DNA from: Acinetobacter sp.
Lineage (GTDB): Bacteria; Pseudomonadota; Gammaproteobacteria; Pseudomonadales; Moraxellaceae
Assembly (NCBI GenBank): GCA_030152605.1
Contig: JASLJB010000369.1
Coordinates: 1-11,898, forward strand
Direction: 5' to 3'
DNA length: 11,898 bases
In this document: in pieces, positions 1 to 6,671 of the stretch
Numbering within the stretch: position 1 is the stretch's first letter
How the letters are laid out: every line of letters begins with the position of its first letter
Notes under the pieces: model-generated
Databases searched by the model: none
What the model was told of the DNA's origin: nothing
What the model saw: the letters and a program-made list of their open reading frames with translations, nothing else
Position numbers and translations under genes: made by a program

Positions 1-7
1 AAAAAAT

Positions 8-2050
8 ATGGATAACACTGCTGTTTTGACGCAGATGCGTCAACTCATTCAACTCATTGCCCAGCATAACCATGCTTATTATGTGATGGATCAACCAGTG
101 ATTGAAGACAGTGAATATGATCAACTGTTCCATCAGCTCAAAGCCTTGGAGCAACAACATCCTGATCTGATCCAATCTGATACCCCGACCAACAAAGTCG
201 GCGGCAAAGCCCTCAGTAAATTTGAAAATATCACCCACAGTGTGCCGATGCTGTCCTTGGGCAACGTGTTCAACACAGAGGATTTATTTGCCTTTGCACG
301 TCGGGTTGAAGAACGTTTGCCACAGCAAAAGATCCAATATGATGTCGAACTCAAATTTGATGGTTTGGCGATTTCATTGTGGTATGAGCAAGGTCAGCTG
401 ATCCGTGCCGTGACCCGTGGTGATGGTGAAACCGGTGAAGTGATCACGGAGAATGTGAAAACCATTCGCAACCTGCCCAAAGTTTTAAGCAGCGCAAGTG
501 GCACTGTGCCGGCCTTGCTTGAAGTGCGTGGTGAAGTACTGATGCCGAAAGCCGGCTTTGAAAAGCTCAATGCCGAGCAGCTGGCCAAGGGTGAAAAAGT
601 CTTTGCCAATCCACGTAATGCCGCAGCCGGCAGTCTACGCCAACTTGATCCGGCGATTGCGGCTTCTCGTCCCTTGGCTTTCTATGCTTATGGTATCGCG
701 CAATGTGAACCGCATCATGGCCTGAGCCGTATGTCTGAGAGTCTGGCCTGGTTAAACCAATTTGGCTTTGCAGTCGGTGAGCAACACTTTGTCTGTGACA
801 GTATCCAAGAAGTACAGCAGCGCTATGATGAAATTCAAGCACTGCGCCCTGAGTTGAGTGTTGAAATCGACGGCATGGTGATCAAAGTCGATGATCTCAA
901 GCAACAAAAGCAATTGGGCTTCTTGAGTCGTGAACCACGCTGGGCCACGGCCTATAAGTTTCCTGCGGTTGCGGCCATGACCACGGTTGAAAATATCGAC
1001 TGGCAGGTTGGACGTACTGGGACGCTGACCCCCGTGGCGCGTTTGGCACCGGTATCCGTAGGCGGTGTCACCGTATCCAATGTGACCTTGCATAATATCG
1101 GCGAGATCTATCGTCTGGATGTGCGCATTGGCGATCAGGTCAGTGTTTATCGCAGTGGCGATGTGATTCCCAAAGTAGAACGGGTCTGGCCAAAACTACG
1201 CCGCCCAGATCAAGTCTACGAGATGGTCAAGCTGCCTGAGCAATGTCCAGTCTGTGCCTCGCCGGTGGTGATGCCAGAAGGTGAGGCCTTGGCACGTTGT
1301 TCCGGTGGACTGTACTGTGCTGCACAGCGTATCGAAGCGATTCGTCACTTTGTTTCACGTAAGGCCTTGGATATTGAAGGTTTGGGTGATCGCTGGGTCG
1401 AGTCATTGCTGCATCTAAACTTGCTCAATGATGTGGCGGATATTTATCACCTGCATGAGCATCGTGAGCAATTACTCAGCATCGAGAAAATGGGTGAGAA
1501 ATCGGTACAGAACCTACTCGATGCGATTGAAAACAGTAAGAAAACCAGCTTTGCGGCCTTTATCTATGCACTCGGTATTCGCGGCGTCGGTGAAACCACT
1601 GCGCGGATGTTGGCCAATACCTTTCAGACTCTTGAAGCGCTGGCAGCAGCCGATATTGAGGCCTTGAAGAAAACTCCGGATGTGGGCGATATCACCGCAG
1701 AGTGGATTTTTGACTTCTTTAAGGCGCCGCACAACTTAGAAGTATTGGCACGCCTCAAGGCCGCAGGACTGCATTGGGACGCGCCAGTTGCACCCACACG
1801 TCAGCCTTTAAATGGTGAGAGTTGGGTGATTACCGGCACGCTGAGTCAGCTGGGTCGCGATGAAGCCACACAGTATCTACAGGCCTTAGGGGCACGAGTC
1901 AGTGGCAGTATATCCAGTAAAACCAAATGTTTGGTGGCGGGTGAAAAAGCCGGTTCCAAGCTGGAAAAAGCTGAAAAACTTGGGATTCGTGTCATCAATG
2001 AAGCCGAATTTCTCGCGCTGATGGCCGAATATGGCCAAGGTCCTATTTAA
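8..2050 (+). CDS. ligA: NAD-dependent DNA ligase LigA
   Basis: Seals 3'-OH/5'-phosphate nicks during DNA replication and repair, using NAD+ as adenylate donor. The 680-residue protein has the full family layout. An N-terminal Ia domain (about 1-70, with the HNHAYYVMD stretch at 20-28) binds NMN. The adenylation domain carries the KxDG motif KFDG, with Lys116 as the adenylated lysine. An OB fold lies at about 320-400. A four-cysteine zinc finger follows (Cys413, Cys416, Cys431, Cys437), then helix-hairpin-helix repeats (about 450-580) and a C-terminal BRCT domain (about 600-675). Length matches the family (E. coli 671). The ATG at 8 is only seven bases from the window edge, so its ribosome binding site cannot be judged, but the N-terminus aligns well with the family from residue 10 on. 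No convincing terminator directly follows the stop codon. Identification is secure. Confidence 0.98.
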   Translation: MDNTAVLTQMRQLIQLIAQHNHAYYVMDQPVIEDSEYDQLFHQLKALEQQHPDLIQSDTPTNKVGGKALSKFENITHSVPMLSLGNVFNTEDLFAFARRVEERLPQQKIQYDVELKFDGLAISLWYEQGQLIRAVTRGDGETGEVITENVKTIRNLPKVLSSASGTVPALLEVRGEVLMPKAGFEKLNAEQLAKGEKVFANPRNAAAGSLRQLDPAIAASRPLAFYAYGIAQCEPHHGLSRMSESLAWLNQFGFAVGEQHFVCDSIQEVQQRYDEIQALRPELSVEIDGMVIKVDDLKQQKQLGFLSREPRWATAYKFPAVAAMTTVENIDWQVGRTGTLTPVARLAPVSVGGVTVSNVTLHNIGEIYRLDVRIGDQVSVYRSGDVIPKVERVWPKLRRPDQVYEMVKLPEQCPVCASPVVMPEGEALARCSGGLYCAAQRIEAIRHFVSRKALDIEGLGDRWVESLLHLNLLNDVADIYHLHEHREQLLSIEKMGEKSVQNLLDAIENSKKTSFAAFIYALGIRGVGETTARMLANTFQTLEALAAADIEALKKTPDVGDITAEWIFDFFKAPHNLEVLARLKAAGLHWDAPVAPTRQPLNGESWVITGTLSQLGRDEATQYLQALGARVSGSISSKTKCLVAGEKAGSKLEKAEKLGIRVINEAEFLALMAEYGQGPI

Positions 2051-2180
2051 AGCATAGGCGGGGATCAATAAAGGGGTTTAATTGTTAATCGAGCCTCCGA
2101 GTTGATCTCAGCGCCGCTGTAACAGGCTGTAAAGCTGATTTGGGTTTGGCCTGACCGTATGCACGTCTATGATTGGCTTT

Positions 2181-2208
2181 TTCGTATTATATCTCGTTGT
2201 TTTATAAT
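2181..2208 (+). promoter_or_regulatory. candidate promoter in the ligA-ferritin gap
   Basis: A perfect -10 hexamer TATAAT lies at 2203-2208, with a weak -35 (TTCGTA, 2181-2186) 16 bases upstream. It lies about 340 bases before the ferritin start, so it could be a distal promoter for that gene or drive a short non-coding transcript ending near 2400. AT-rich DNA often yields such hexamers by chance, so the call is tentative. Confidence 0.28.
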
Positions 2209-2310
2209 GATTTATATTGAGTGCGCTAAGCTAAAGGTCGCCTGTCGAAAGTACTGAGAAAAAGTGGTTCAAATACATTCACAATTTCTGTCGCGACATG
2301 AATAAGACCC

Positions 2311-2329
2311 ATTTGTATTGGTTACAAAT
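2311..2329. repeat. 7-bp perfect inverted repeat
   Basis: ATTTGTA (2311-2317) and TACAAAT (2323-2329) are exact complements separated by TTGGT. No T-run follows, so it does not look like a terminator. It may be a protein-binding site or a small RNA hairpin in the ligA-ferritin gap. Function unknown. Confidence 0.4.
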
Positions 2330-2343
2330 TTTAATACAGGCAA

Positions 2344-2401
2344 TGCAGCTTAAGTGGGCCAGTTTGATGCTTAACTTAAGCACTGCAAAGGCTTATTTTT
2401 T
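2344..2401. other. imperfect hairpin with alternative pairing and T-run
   Basis: Left arm 2344-2355 (TGCAGCTTAAGT) pairs with 2374-2387 as 8 bp, a 2-base bulge, then 4 bp, around an 18-base loop. The right arm can instead pair by TAAGC (2377-2381) with GCTTA (2391-2395), directly before six T (2396-2401). The two foldings exclude each other, as in an attenuator, although the second stem is only 5 bp. The motif GCTTAA/GCTTAT recurs at 2348, 2369 and 2391, about 21-22 bases apart, so a DNA-binding array is an equally good reading. No coding ORF is visible across this gap. Confidence 0.35.
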
Positions 2402-2488
2402 ATATTGAAATTGAGTTTGAATAAGTGCAAATGCGTATGTTTCTCATTTTAATTTCAAACAAATCAAAAACTTACGATACTTTTAATT

Positions 2489-2517
2489 TTGCATATTCGC
2501 AAGAATATGTTCATAAT
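2489..2517 (+). promoter_or_regulatory. ferritin promoter with an inverted repeat in the spacer
   Basis: A -35 TTGCAT (2489-2494) and a -10 CATAAT (2512-2517) are separated by exactly 17 bases, which predicts a transcript starting near 2524 and a leader of about 20 bases. The perfect inverted repeat CATATTC (2492-2498) / GAATATG (2503-2509) with a GCAA loop overlaps the -35 and fills most of the spacer. That position suits a repressor or a MerR-type activator. It does not read as a clear Fur box, so the regulator is not identified. Confidence 0.6.
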
Positions 2518-2544
2518 GACCGCAATTAATATGGAGTGTGTGCA

Positions 2545-3009
2545 ATGCGTGGTAATCCAGAAGTCGTAGCCTATTTAAATATGTTGATCGGTGGTGAGCT
2601 GGCTGCCCGTGATCAATACCTCATTCATTCACGTATGTATGAAGATTGGGGTTTAAGCAAAATCTATGAACGCATCGATCATGAAATGCAAGAAGAAGCA
2701 CAACATGCAGATGCGATTATCCGTCGCGTATTGTTCCTTGAGGGAACACCGAATATGCAACGTGATGATGTGGATGTCGGCACAGATGTGGTGTCTTGCT
2801 TAAAAGCCGATCTTAAACTTGAATATGATGTACGTGAAAAACTCGCCCAAGGCGTGAAGTTGTGCGAAGAAAAAGGTGACTACGTCACACGTGATATGTT
2901 GCGCCAGCAAATGACAGATACTGAAGAAGATCATACCTACTGGTTAGAAAAACAAATTGGTTTGATCGAGTTAATTGGTTTGCAAAACTATATCCAATCA
3001 CAAATGTAA
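2545..3009 (+). CDS. bfr: bacterioferritin-family iron storage protein (FtnA-like, no haem Met)
   Basis: Stores iron as a ferric mineral inside a hollow 24-subunit shell, oxidising Fe(II) at a di-iron centre. The 154-residue four-helix protein carries the ferroxidase ligands Glu18, Glu51, His54, Glu93, Glu127 and His130. The residue that holds haem in true bacterioferritins (Met52) is Ala52 here (E51-A52-Q53-H54). The N-terminal half resembles, from memory, Pseudomonas aeruginosa FtnA, formerly named BfrA, which was reported to be a ferritin and not a haem-binding bacterioferritin. Annotation pipelines would probably call it bfr. I chose the ATG at 2545 because GGAG (2533-2536) sits eight bases upstream; a GTG at 2536 lies inside that Shine-Dalgarno sequence. 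It is a single-gene unit with its own promoter and terminator. Confidence 0.93.
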   Translation: MRGNPEVVAYLNMLIGGELAARDQYLIHSRMYEDWGLSKIYERIDHEMQEEAQHADAIIRRVLFLEGTPNMQRDDVDVGTDVVSCLKADLKLEYDVREKLAQGVKLCEEKGDYVTRDMLRQQMTDTEEDHTYWLEKQIGLIELIGLQNYIQSQM

Positions 3010-3054
3010 TCGGCATCAGCTGCTACCTAGACCTAGAGTTTGAGGCAGACAGCG

Positions 3055-3088
3055 ACAAAAAAGCAGTGCATCCGCACTGCTTTTTTGT
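3055..3088. terminator. bidirectional rho-independent terminator
   Basis: A perfect 15-bp stem (3055-3069 with 3074-3088) has a 4-base ATCC loop. The GC core GCAGTGC/GCACTGC is flanked by six A on the left and six T on the right, so it works on both strands. It ends the ferritin transcript 45 bases after its stop, and also the convergent phosphatase transcript, whose gene ends at 3154. Confidence 0.93.
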
Positions 3089-3097
3089 ATCGATCAA

Positions 3098-3139
3098 TCA
3101 AGGTTGATGCGTCAAGATTGATGAATCAAGGATGAAAAC
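3098..3139. repeat. three imperfect 14-bp tandem units
   Basis: Units begin at 3098, 3112 and 3126. The first is TCAAGGTTGATGCG; the second differs at three positions, and the third keeps TCAAGG and a GATGA-like core. They lie between the terminator and the phosphatase stop codon. Probably a small slippage product. Confidence 0.45.
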
Positions 3140-3153
3140 TTTGTCTGGGTTGT

Positions 3154-4683
3154 TTATTTGGCACCAGTGGCTTTGATCCCCAAGGCATCACGCATGATAA
3201 AGAACAGATCGGTTTGATCGAGTAGGCCAGAGATATTGGCTGCACGTGGACCATAGGCCGCGGTACGTACTTGAGCGCCAGTATGCTCTTGGAAAGGACC
3301 GGTAGAGGTGGCGTAGTTGAGGGTCATGACCGCATTGTCTTTGGTTTTCAATGCAACAGTTTTGCCTGGGCTTGCAGCACCTTCTGGAACCAACTGACCG
3401 ATGATGCTTTTTGGAATGATCGGGCTGCTTGGAATGATCTGACTGGTATGCGCATGGTCACCGGTGACGATGATCAGGGTGTCTGGGTTCTTTTTCGCAA
3501 ACTCAAATGCAACTTGGATTGCTTCATCGAGTGCTACAGTTTCACCAATCTGACCACAGGCATTGGCAGCGTGATTTTCTTTGTCGATCGAACCACTTTC
3601 AACTTGCAGGAAGAAGCCTTTTTTGTTGACCTGTAATAACTCAATCGCTTTAGCCGTCATGTCTTTTAGGGTCGGGATCGACGCTGGACGTTTTGGATTG
3701 TTCTTATTACATTCAACTGCAGCCGCTTTTTGGCCACCGATGCTTGCAGCAGGGCCGGTCCAACTCACCGGTAAGTTGCCTTCTGCAAATAGACCCAACA
3801 GTGGTTGAGTTTGGTTGGCGACACTGACGGCTTTCATTTCATCAAGGTTGCGTACCACTTTATAGCTTTGGTCTTGTGCTTGCTGATACAGGGTTTTGCC
3901 GAGGTATTTACCACCAACAGCCACTTCATTAAAGCTTTTCGCACCACCACCCAAGGTCACGTCTGCACGCGCATTGAGCAATTGTTCGGTGATCGAACCT
4001 AGGCCATTGCCTTGTGGATTGTCGAGTGAGCTTTCATTACAGTGTTTTTTGGTGGCCACAGGACCGTAACAAAAACGTGCTGAGATACTGGAAATCTGTG
4101 CCGCAGGGGTGGCGTCTTGCAGATCCGTGGTGGTGACATTACCGGTGGCAAAGCCGGCTTTTTTCGCCAAGGCTAAAATCGAAGGATGCACAGTGCCATA
4201 GGTATCGATGCCGAGTGCATTGTTATAAGTTTTGACACCGCTCGACCATGCCGTGGCAGAGGCGGCTGAGTCAGTGACGTATTCTATGCTATTTTTACCT
4301 TTTTCAAGCGCATAAGTGGTATAGGCACCGGTAAATGGAAATGCATCTAAGCCTTTAAAGTAACCGCTCGCGCCTTCGGCATAGTTACGTGCCGCGGTGA
4401 TTTCTGATTCACTGGTACCATCACCAATAAATAAAATCACATTTTTAACTTGTCGATTGCTGAGTGAGGCTCTGAGGGCTTCGGTACGTTCTGCTCTCAG
4501 GCGTGTCGCGCCACCTTGTTTGCTGATCTCGCCTGTAGCACCCGGGGCAAGTAACTCGCCATTGGCTGCCGAAGTCGTAGTGTTGGGTTGCTTACTGACA
4601 GGATTGGTTTTTTGCTTGTCATCATCGCCGCAAGCACTGAGCAGAGAAATCAGTACCGGTAACAGGAGTAATTTAAATTTCAC
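3154..4683 (-). CDS. phoA: alkaline phosphatase PhoA, predicted lipoprotein (left copy)
   Basis: Hydrolyses phosphate monoesters outside the cytoplasm to release inorganic phosphate. The 509-residue protein begins with a lipoprotein signal peptide ending in the lipobox LSAC (Cys18). E. coli PhoA, by contrast, is soluble in the periplasm. All catalytic positions can be matched to the E. coli enzyme: nucleophile Ser139 (in DSAASATAW), Arg203, metal ligands Asp88, Asp190, Thr192, Glu362, Asp367, His371, Asp409, His410 and His467, plus Lys368. Cysteine pairs Cys205/Cys215 and Cys325/Cys376 suit the two known disulfides. Translation starts at GTG, with GGGA six bases upstream. Relative to its neighbour paralogue it has a proline-rich insertion of about 15 residues after Gln415 and a five-residue C-terminal extension. 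A PHO-box-like array precedes it, so phosphate-starvation control is likely. Confidence 0.96.
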   Translation of the reverse strand: MKFKLLLLPVLISLLSACGDDDKQKTNPVSKQPNTTTSAANGELLAPGATGEISKQGGATRLRAERTEALRASLSNRQVKNVILFIGDGTSESEITAARNYAEGASGYFKGLDAFPFTGAYTTYALEKGKNSIEYVTDSAASATAWSSGVKTYNNALGIDTYGTVHPSILALAKKAGFATGNVTTTDLQDATPAAQISSISARFCYGPVATKKHCNESSLDNPQGNGLGSITEQLLNARADVTLGGGAKSFNEVAVGGKYLGKTLYQQAQDQSYKVVRNLDEMKAVSVANQTQPLLGLFAEGNLPVSWTGPAASIGGQKAAAVECNKNNPKRPASIPTLKDMTAKAIELLQVNKKGFFLQVESGSIDKENHAANACGQIGETVALDEAIQVAFEFAKKNPDTLIIVTGDHAHTSQIIPSSPIIPKSIIGQLVPEGAASPGKTVALKTKDNAVMTLNYATSTGPFQEHTGAQVRTAAYGPRAANISGLLDQTDLFFIMRDALGIKATGAK

Positions 4684-4734
4684 GTGAAGTCCCTTTATTG
4701 GTGGGTGAATTCGTCAATAGGTGATGGGAGCGAA

Positions 4735-4776
4735 AATACACGGCAATTATGACGTTAAGATTTCTAAATTATGAAT
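4735..4776 (-). promoter_or_regulatory. PHO-box-like array upstream of the left phoA
   Basis: Read on the minus strand, cores TTCAT, GAAAT and GTCAT recur every 11 bases from 4776 to 4744. This is the period of PhoB-binding direct repeats (GTCAT-type cores). A -10-like TGTATT follows at 4740-4735. The array ends 60 bases before the GTG start. A stretch of about 27 bases here is nearly identical to the matching position upstream of the second phosphatase, although the surrounding intergenic DNA differs, which supports a selected function. PhoB as the regulator is inferred. Confidence 0.65.
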
Positions 4777-4906
4777 ACGTGTGTGCGTGATAAGTCTTTT
4801 AATTTCAATACTGTGTGCTAGATAGCGCGTAGGGTTTTATAGTGTGGAGCGCTGCTAAAAATGTTCTGCGATAAAAGCAGCAATAGATACATCAATGACG
4901 ATCAAA

Positions 4907-4934
4907 AAAAATCGCCTCCGTAGAGGCGATTTTT
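4907..4934. terminator. rho-independent terminator after the right phoA
   Basis: A perfect 12-bp stem (4907-4918 with 4923-4934) has a CGTA loop. The core TCGCCTC/GAGGCGA is flanked by A-runs and T-runs, so it is bidirectional. It lies 43 bases past the stop of the right phosphatase gene on the minus strand and should keep that transcript from running into the left copy. Confidence 0.92.
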
Positions 4935-4976
4935 AACAGCTGTTTGCGTTATTTGCGCTGTAGCGCGAGGAAAGTA

Positions 4977-6443
4977 TTATTTGATTCCCATCGCATCACG
5001 CATGATAAAGAACAGATCGGTTTGATCCAGCAGACCTGAGATATTGCCTGCATGCGGGCCATAGGCTGCGGTACGCACTTGGGCACCGGTATGCTCTTGG
5101 CTAGAACCAGTCGACGTCCCGTAGTTGATGGTCATCACGGCATCATCTTTAGTAATCAGAGAAATGGTACGACCCGGGCTATTGGCGGAGTTAGAAATGA
5201 TCTGACTGGTATGCGCATGGTCACCGGTGACGATGATCAAGGTATCTGGATTGGTTTTGGCAAAGTTAAGCGCCACTTGGATCGCTTCATCGAGTGCCAC
5301 AGTTTCACCGATTTGACCACAGGCATTGGCAGCATGGTTTTGTTTGTCGATCGAACCACTTTCCACTTGTAAGAAGAAGCCTTTTTTATTGACTTGCAAC
5401 AAATCAATCGCTTTGGCAGTCATGTCCTTCAAGGTTGGGGTCGAGGCTGGGCGCGCAGGGTTGTTGGTATTACATCGGACCGCTTCGGCTTTATTGCCAT
5501 TCAAGGTCGAGGATGGACCACTCCAACTGACGGGTAAGTTACCATCAGCAAATAGACCCAGTACCGGTTGATCTTGATTCGCCGCGGTGATGGCTTTCAT
5601 ATCATCAAGATTGCGCACGATTTTATAGTTTTGTGCTTGGGCTTGTTCGAGTAGGGTTTTGCCCTGATATTTGCCACCCAGTGCAACTTCATTAAAGGTT
5701 TTGGCACCACCACCAAAGGTCACATCGGCACGTGTATTTAGCAATTGTTCGCTGATCGAACCTAGGCCATTGCCTTGTGGATTGTCGAGCGAGTTTTCAT
5801 TACAGCGTGCTTTGGTCGCAACTGGACCATAGCAGCTGCGTAGCGAGATACTGGAGATCATCGCAGCGGGGGTGGCATCTTGTAGTTCAGTGGTGGTGAC
5901 ATTACCGGTGGCAAAACCGGCTTTTTTGGCCAGCATCAAGATCGATGGATGTACGGTGCCATAGGTATCGATGCCGAGTGCGTTGTTATAAGTTTTGACA
6001 CCGCTGGACCATGCCGTGGCAGAGGCGGCTGAATCCGTCACATAGTTGACCGTTTTCTTACCGCGTTCAAGCGCATAGGTGGTATAGGCACCGGTAAATG
6101 GGAATACATCGAGACCTTTAAAATATCCACTTGCACCTTCGGCATAGTTACGTGCCGCAGTGATTTCAGATTCACTGGTGCCGTCACCAATAAATAAAAT
6201 CACGTTTTTCACCGGACGATTGCTGAGTGAGGCTTTAAGCGCTTCGGTACGTTCAGCTTTCAAGCGTGTCGCACCACCGAAGGTACTGATATCGCCTTTG
6301 GCATTGGGGTTAAGTAAATCACCATTGTTGCCCACCACAGGTGGTTTTTCAGGGCTAGGGCTAATGGTCATATCTTTGTCGTCACTGCCACAGGCGGTGA
6401 GGGATGCAATAAGTACAGGCAATAAGAGTAATTTAAACTTCAC
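4977..6443 (-). CDS. phoA: alkaline phosphatase PhoA, predicted lipoprotein (right copy)
   Basis: Second periplasm-facing alkaline phosphatase, a close paralogue of the gene ending at 3154 and in the same orientation. The 488-residue product has a lipoprotein signal peptide with lipobox LTAC (Cys18). It keeps every catalytic position: Ser138, Arg202, Asp87, Asp189, Thr191, Glu361, Asp366, Lys367, His370, Asp408, His409 and His451. Cysteines 204/214 and 324/375 can form the two family disulfides. I placed the start at the GTG at 6443. There the N-terminus (KFKLLLLPV) matches the paralogue exactly and GGGAAG lies just upstream. A TTG at 6455 would add four residues and start within that ribosome binding site. 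The least similar part is the linker after the lipobox (about 19-40). The gene has its own PHO-like promoter and terminator. Confidence 0.96.
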   Translation of the reverse strand: MKFKLLLLPVLIASLTACGSDDKDMTISPSPEKPPVVGNNGDLLNPNAKGDISTFGGATRLKAERTEALKASLSNRPVKNVILFIGDGTSESEITAARNYAEGASGYFKGLDVFPFTGAYTTYALERGKKTVNYVTDSAASATAWSSGVKTYNNALGIDTYGTVHPSILMLAKKAGFATGNVTTTELQDATPAAMISSISLRSCYGPVATKARCNENSLDNPQGNGLGSISEQLLNTRADVTFGGGAKTFNEVALGGKYQGKTLLEQAQAQNYKIVRNLDDMKAITAANQDQPVLGLFADGNLPVSWSGPSSTLNGNKAEAVRCNTNNPARPASTPTLKDMTAKAIDLLQVNKKGFFLQVESGSIDKQNHAANACGQIGETVALDEAIQVALNFAKTNPDTLIIVTGDHAHTSQIISNSANSPGRTISLITKDDAVMTINYGTSTGSSQEHTGAQVRTAAYGPHAGNISGLLDQTDLFFIMRDAMGIK

Positions 6444-6484
6444 GTGTCTTCCCAAGGTGGTTGCTTTTTTTGTGTAGTTGGGAA

Positions 6485-6537
6485 GTTACTGGAAAAATGT
6501 GACGTATAGATTACTAAATTATGAATATAAGATTAAG
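6485..6537 (-). promoter_or_regulatory. four-unit PHO-box-like array upstream of the right phoA
   Basis: On the minus strand, cores TTAAT, TTCAT, GTAAT and GTCAC recur at exact 11-base steps from 6537 to 6494, one unit more than at the left copy. A degenerate -10 (AGTAAC, 6490-6485) sits at the same offset as TGTATT of the left copy. The array ends 50 bases before the GTG start. The outer unit overlaps a 10-bp palindrome TTAAGCTTAA (6533-6542). PhoB control is inferred from the periodicity and the target gene. Confidence 0.65.
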
Positions 6538-6557
6538 CTTAAGTAAGTGATTTTTGA

Positions 6558-6573
6558 TGTGATATAAATCACG
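6558..6573. promoter_or_regulatory. CRP/Vfr-like binding site
   Basis: TGTGA (6558-6562), a six-base spacer, then TCACG (6569-6573) matches the CRP-family consensus TGTGA-N6-TCACA at all but one conserved base. It sits about 20 bases upstream of the phosphate array and 115 bases before the right phoA start. It could therefore add carbon-status control to that copy alone; no equivalent is seen before the left copy. The match could be chance. Confidence 0.5.
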
Positions 6574-6587
6574 TGTGTCATTTAGCA

Positions 6588-6608
6588 TTGCGCCCTGCAA
6601 GGGCGCAA
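6588..6608. terminator. 9-bp GC-rich hairpin without a T-run
   Basis: TTGCGCCCT (6588-6596) and AGGGCGCAA (6600-6608) pair perfectly around GCA. It lies 64 bases past the stop of the minus-strand peroxiredoxin gene and may end that transcript or stabilise its 3' end. The missing T-run on either side makes it a poor intrinsic terminator. Confidence 0.45.
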
Positions 6609-6671
6609 CGAGTGAATAATGTGAGCTATGGCGTTCAGACGCTAAGTAAAAGCAGCTTGAAGCATCCCGTT

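Noticed and set aside
752..1093. 113-codon minus-strand reading frame inside ligA
   Set aside because: Lies wholly opposite a well-conserved ligase region, has no family resemblance and no ribosome binding site; a shadow frame.
2311..2329. Inverted repeat as a ligA terminator
   Set aside because: It is AT-rich, 260 bases past the ligA stop, and no T-run follows.
2536..2544. GTG start three codons upstream of the ferritin ATG
   Set aside because: It overlaps the GGAG ribosome binding site, and family members begin at the ATG (MRGNPE).
3271..3636. 121-codon plus-strand frame antisense to the left phoA, with a similar one at 5052-5372
   Set aside because: The two frames resemble each other only because the phosphatase genes they oppose are paralogues.
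4851..4881. GCTGCT/AGCAGC inverted repeat between the phosphatase genes
   Set aside because: Only 6 bp with a 19-base loop; the stronger terminator at 4907-4934 explains transcript ending.
6444..6455. TTG start four codons upstream for the right phoA
   Set aside because: It lies in the GGGAAG ribosome binding region; the GTG at 6443 matches the paralogue start exactly.
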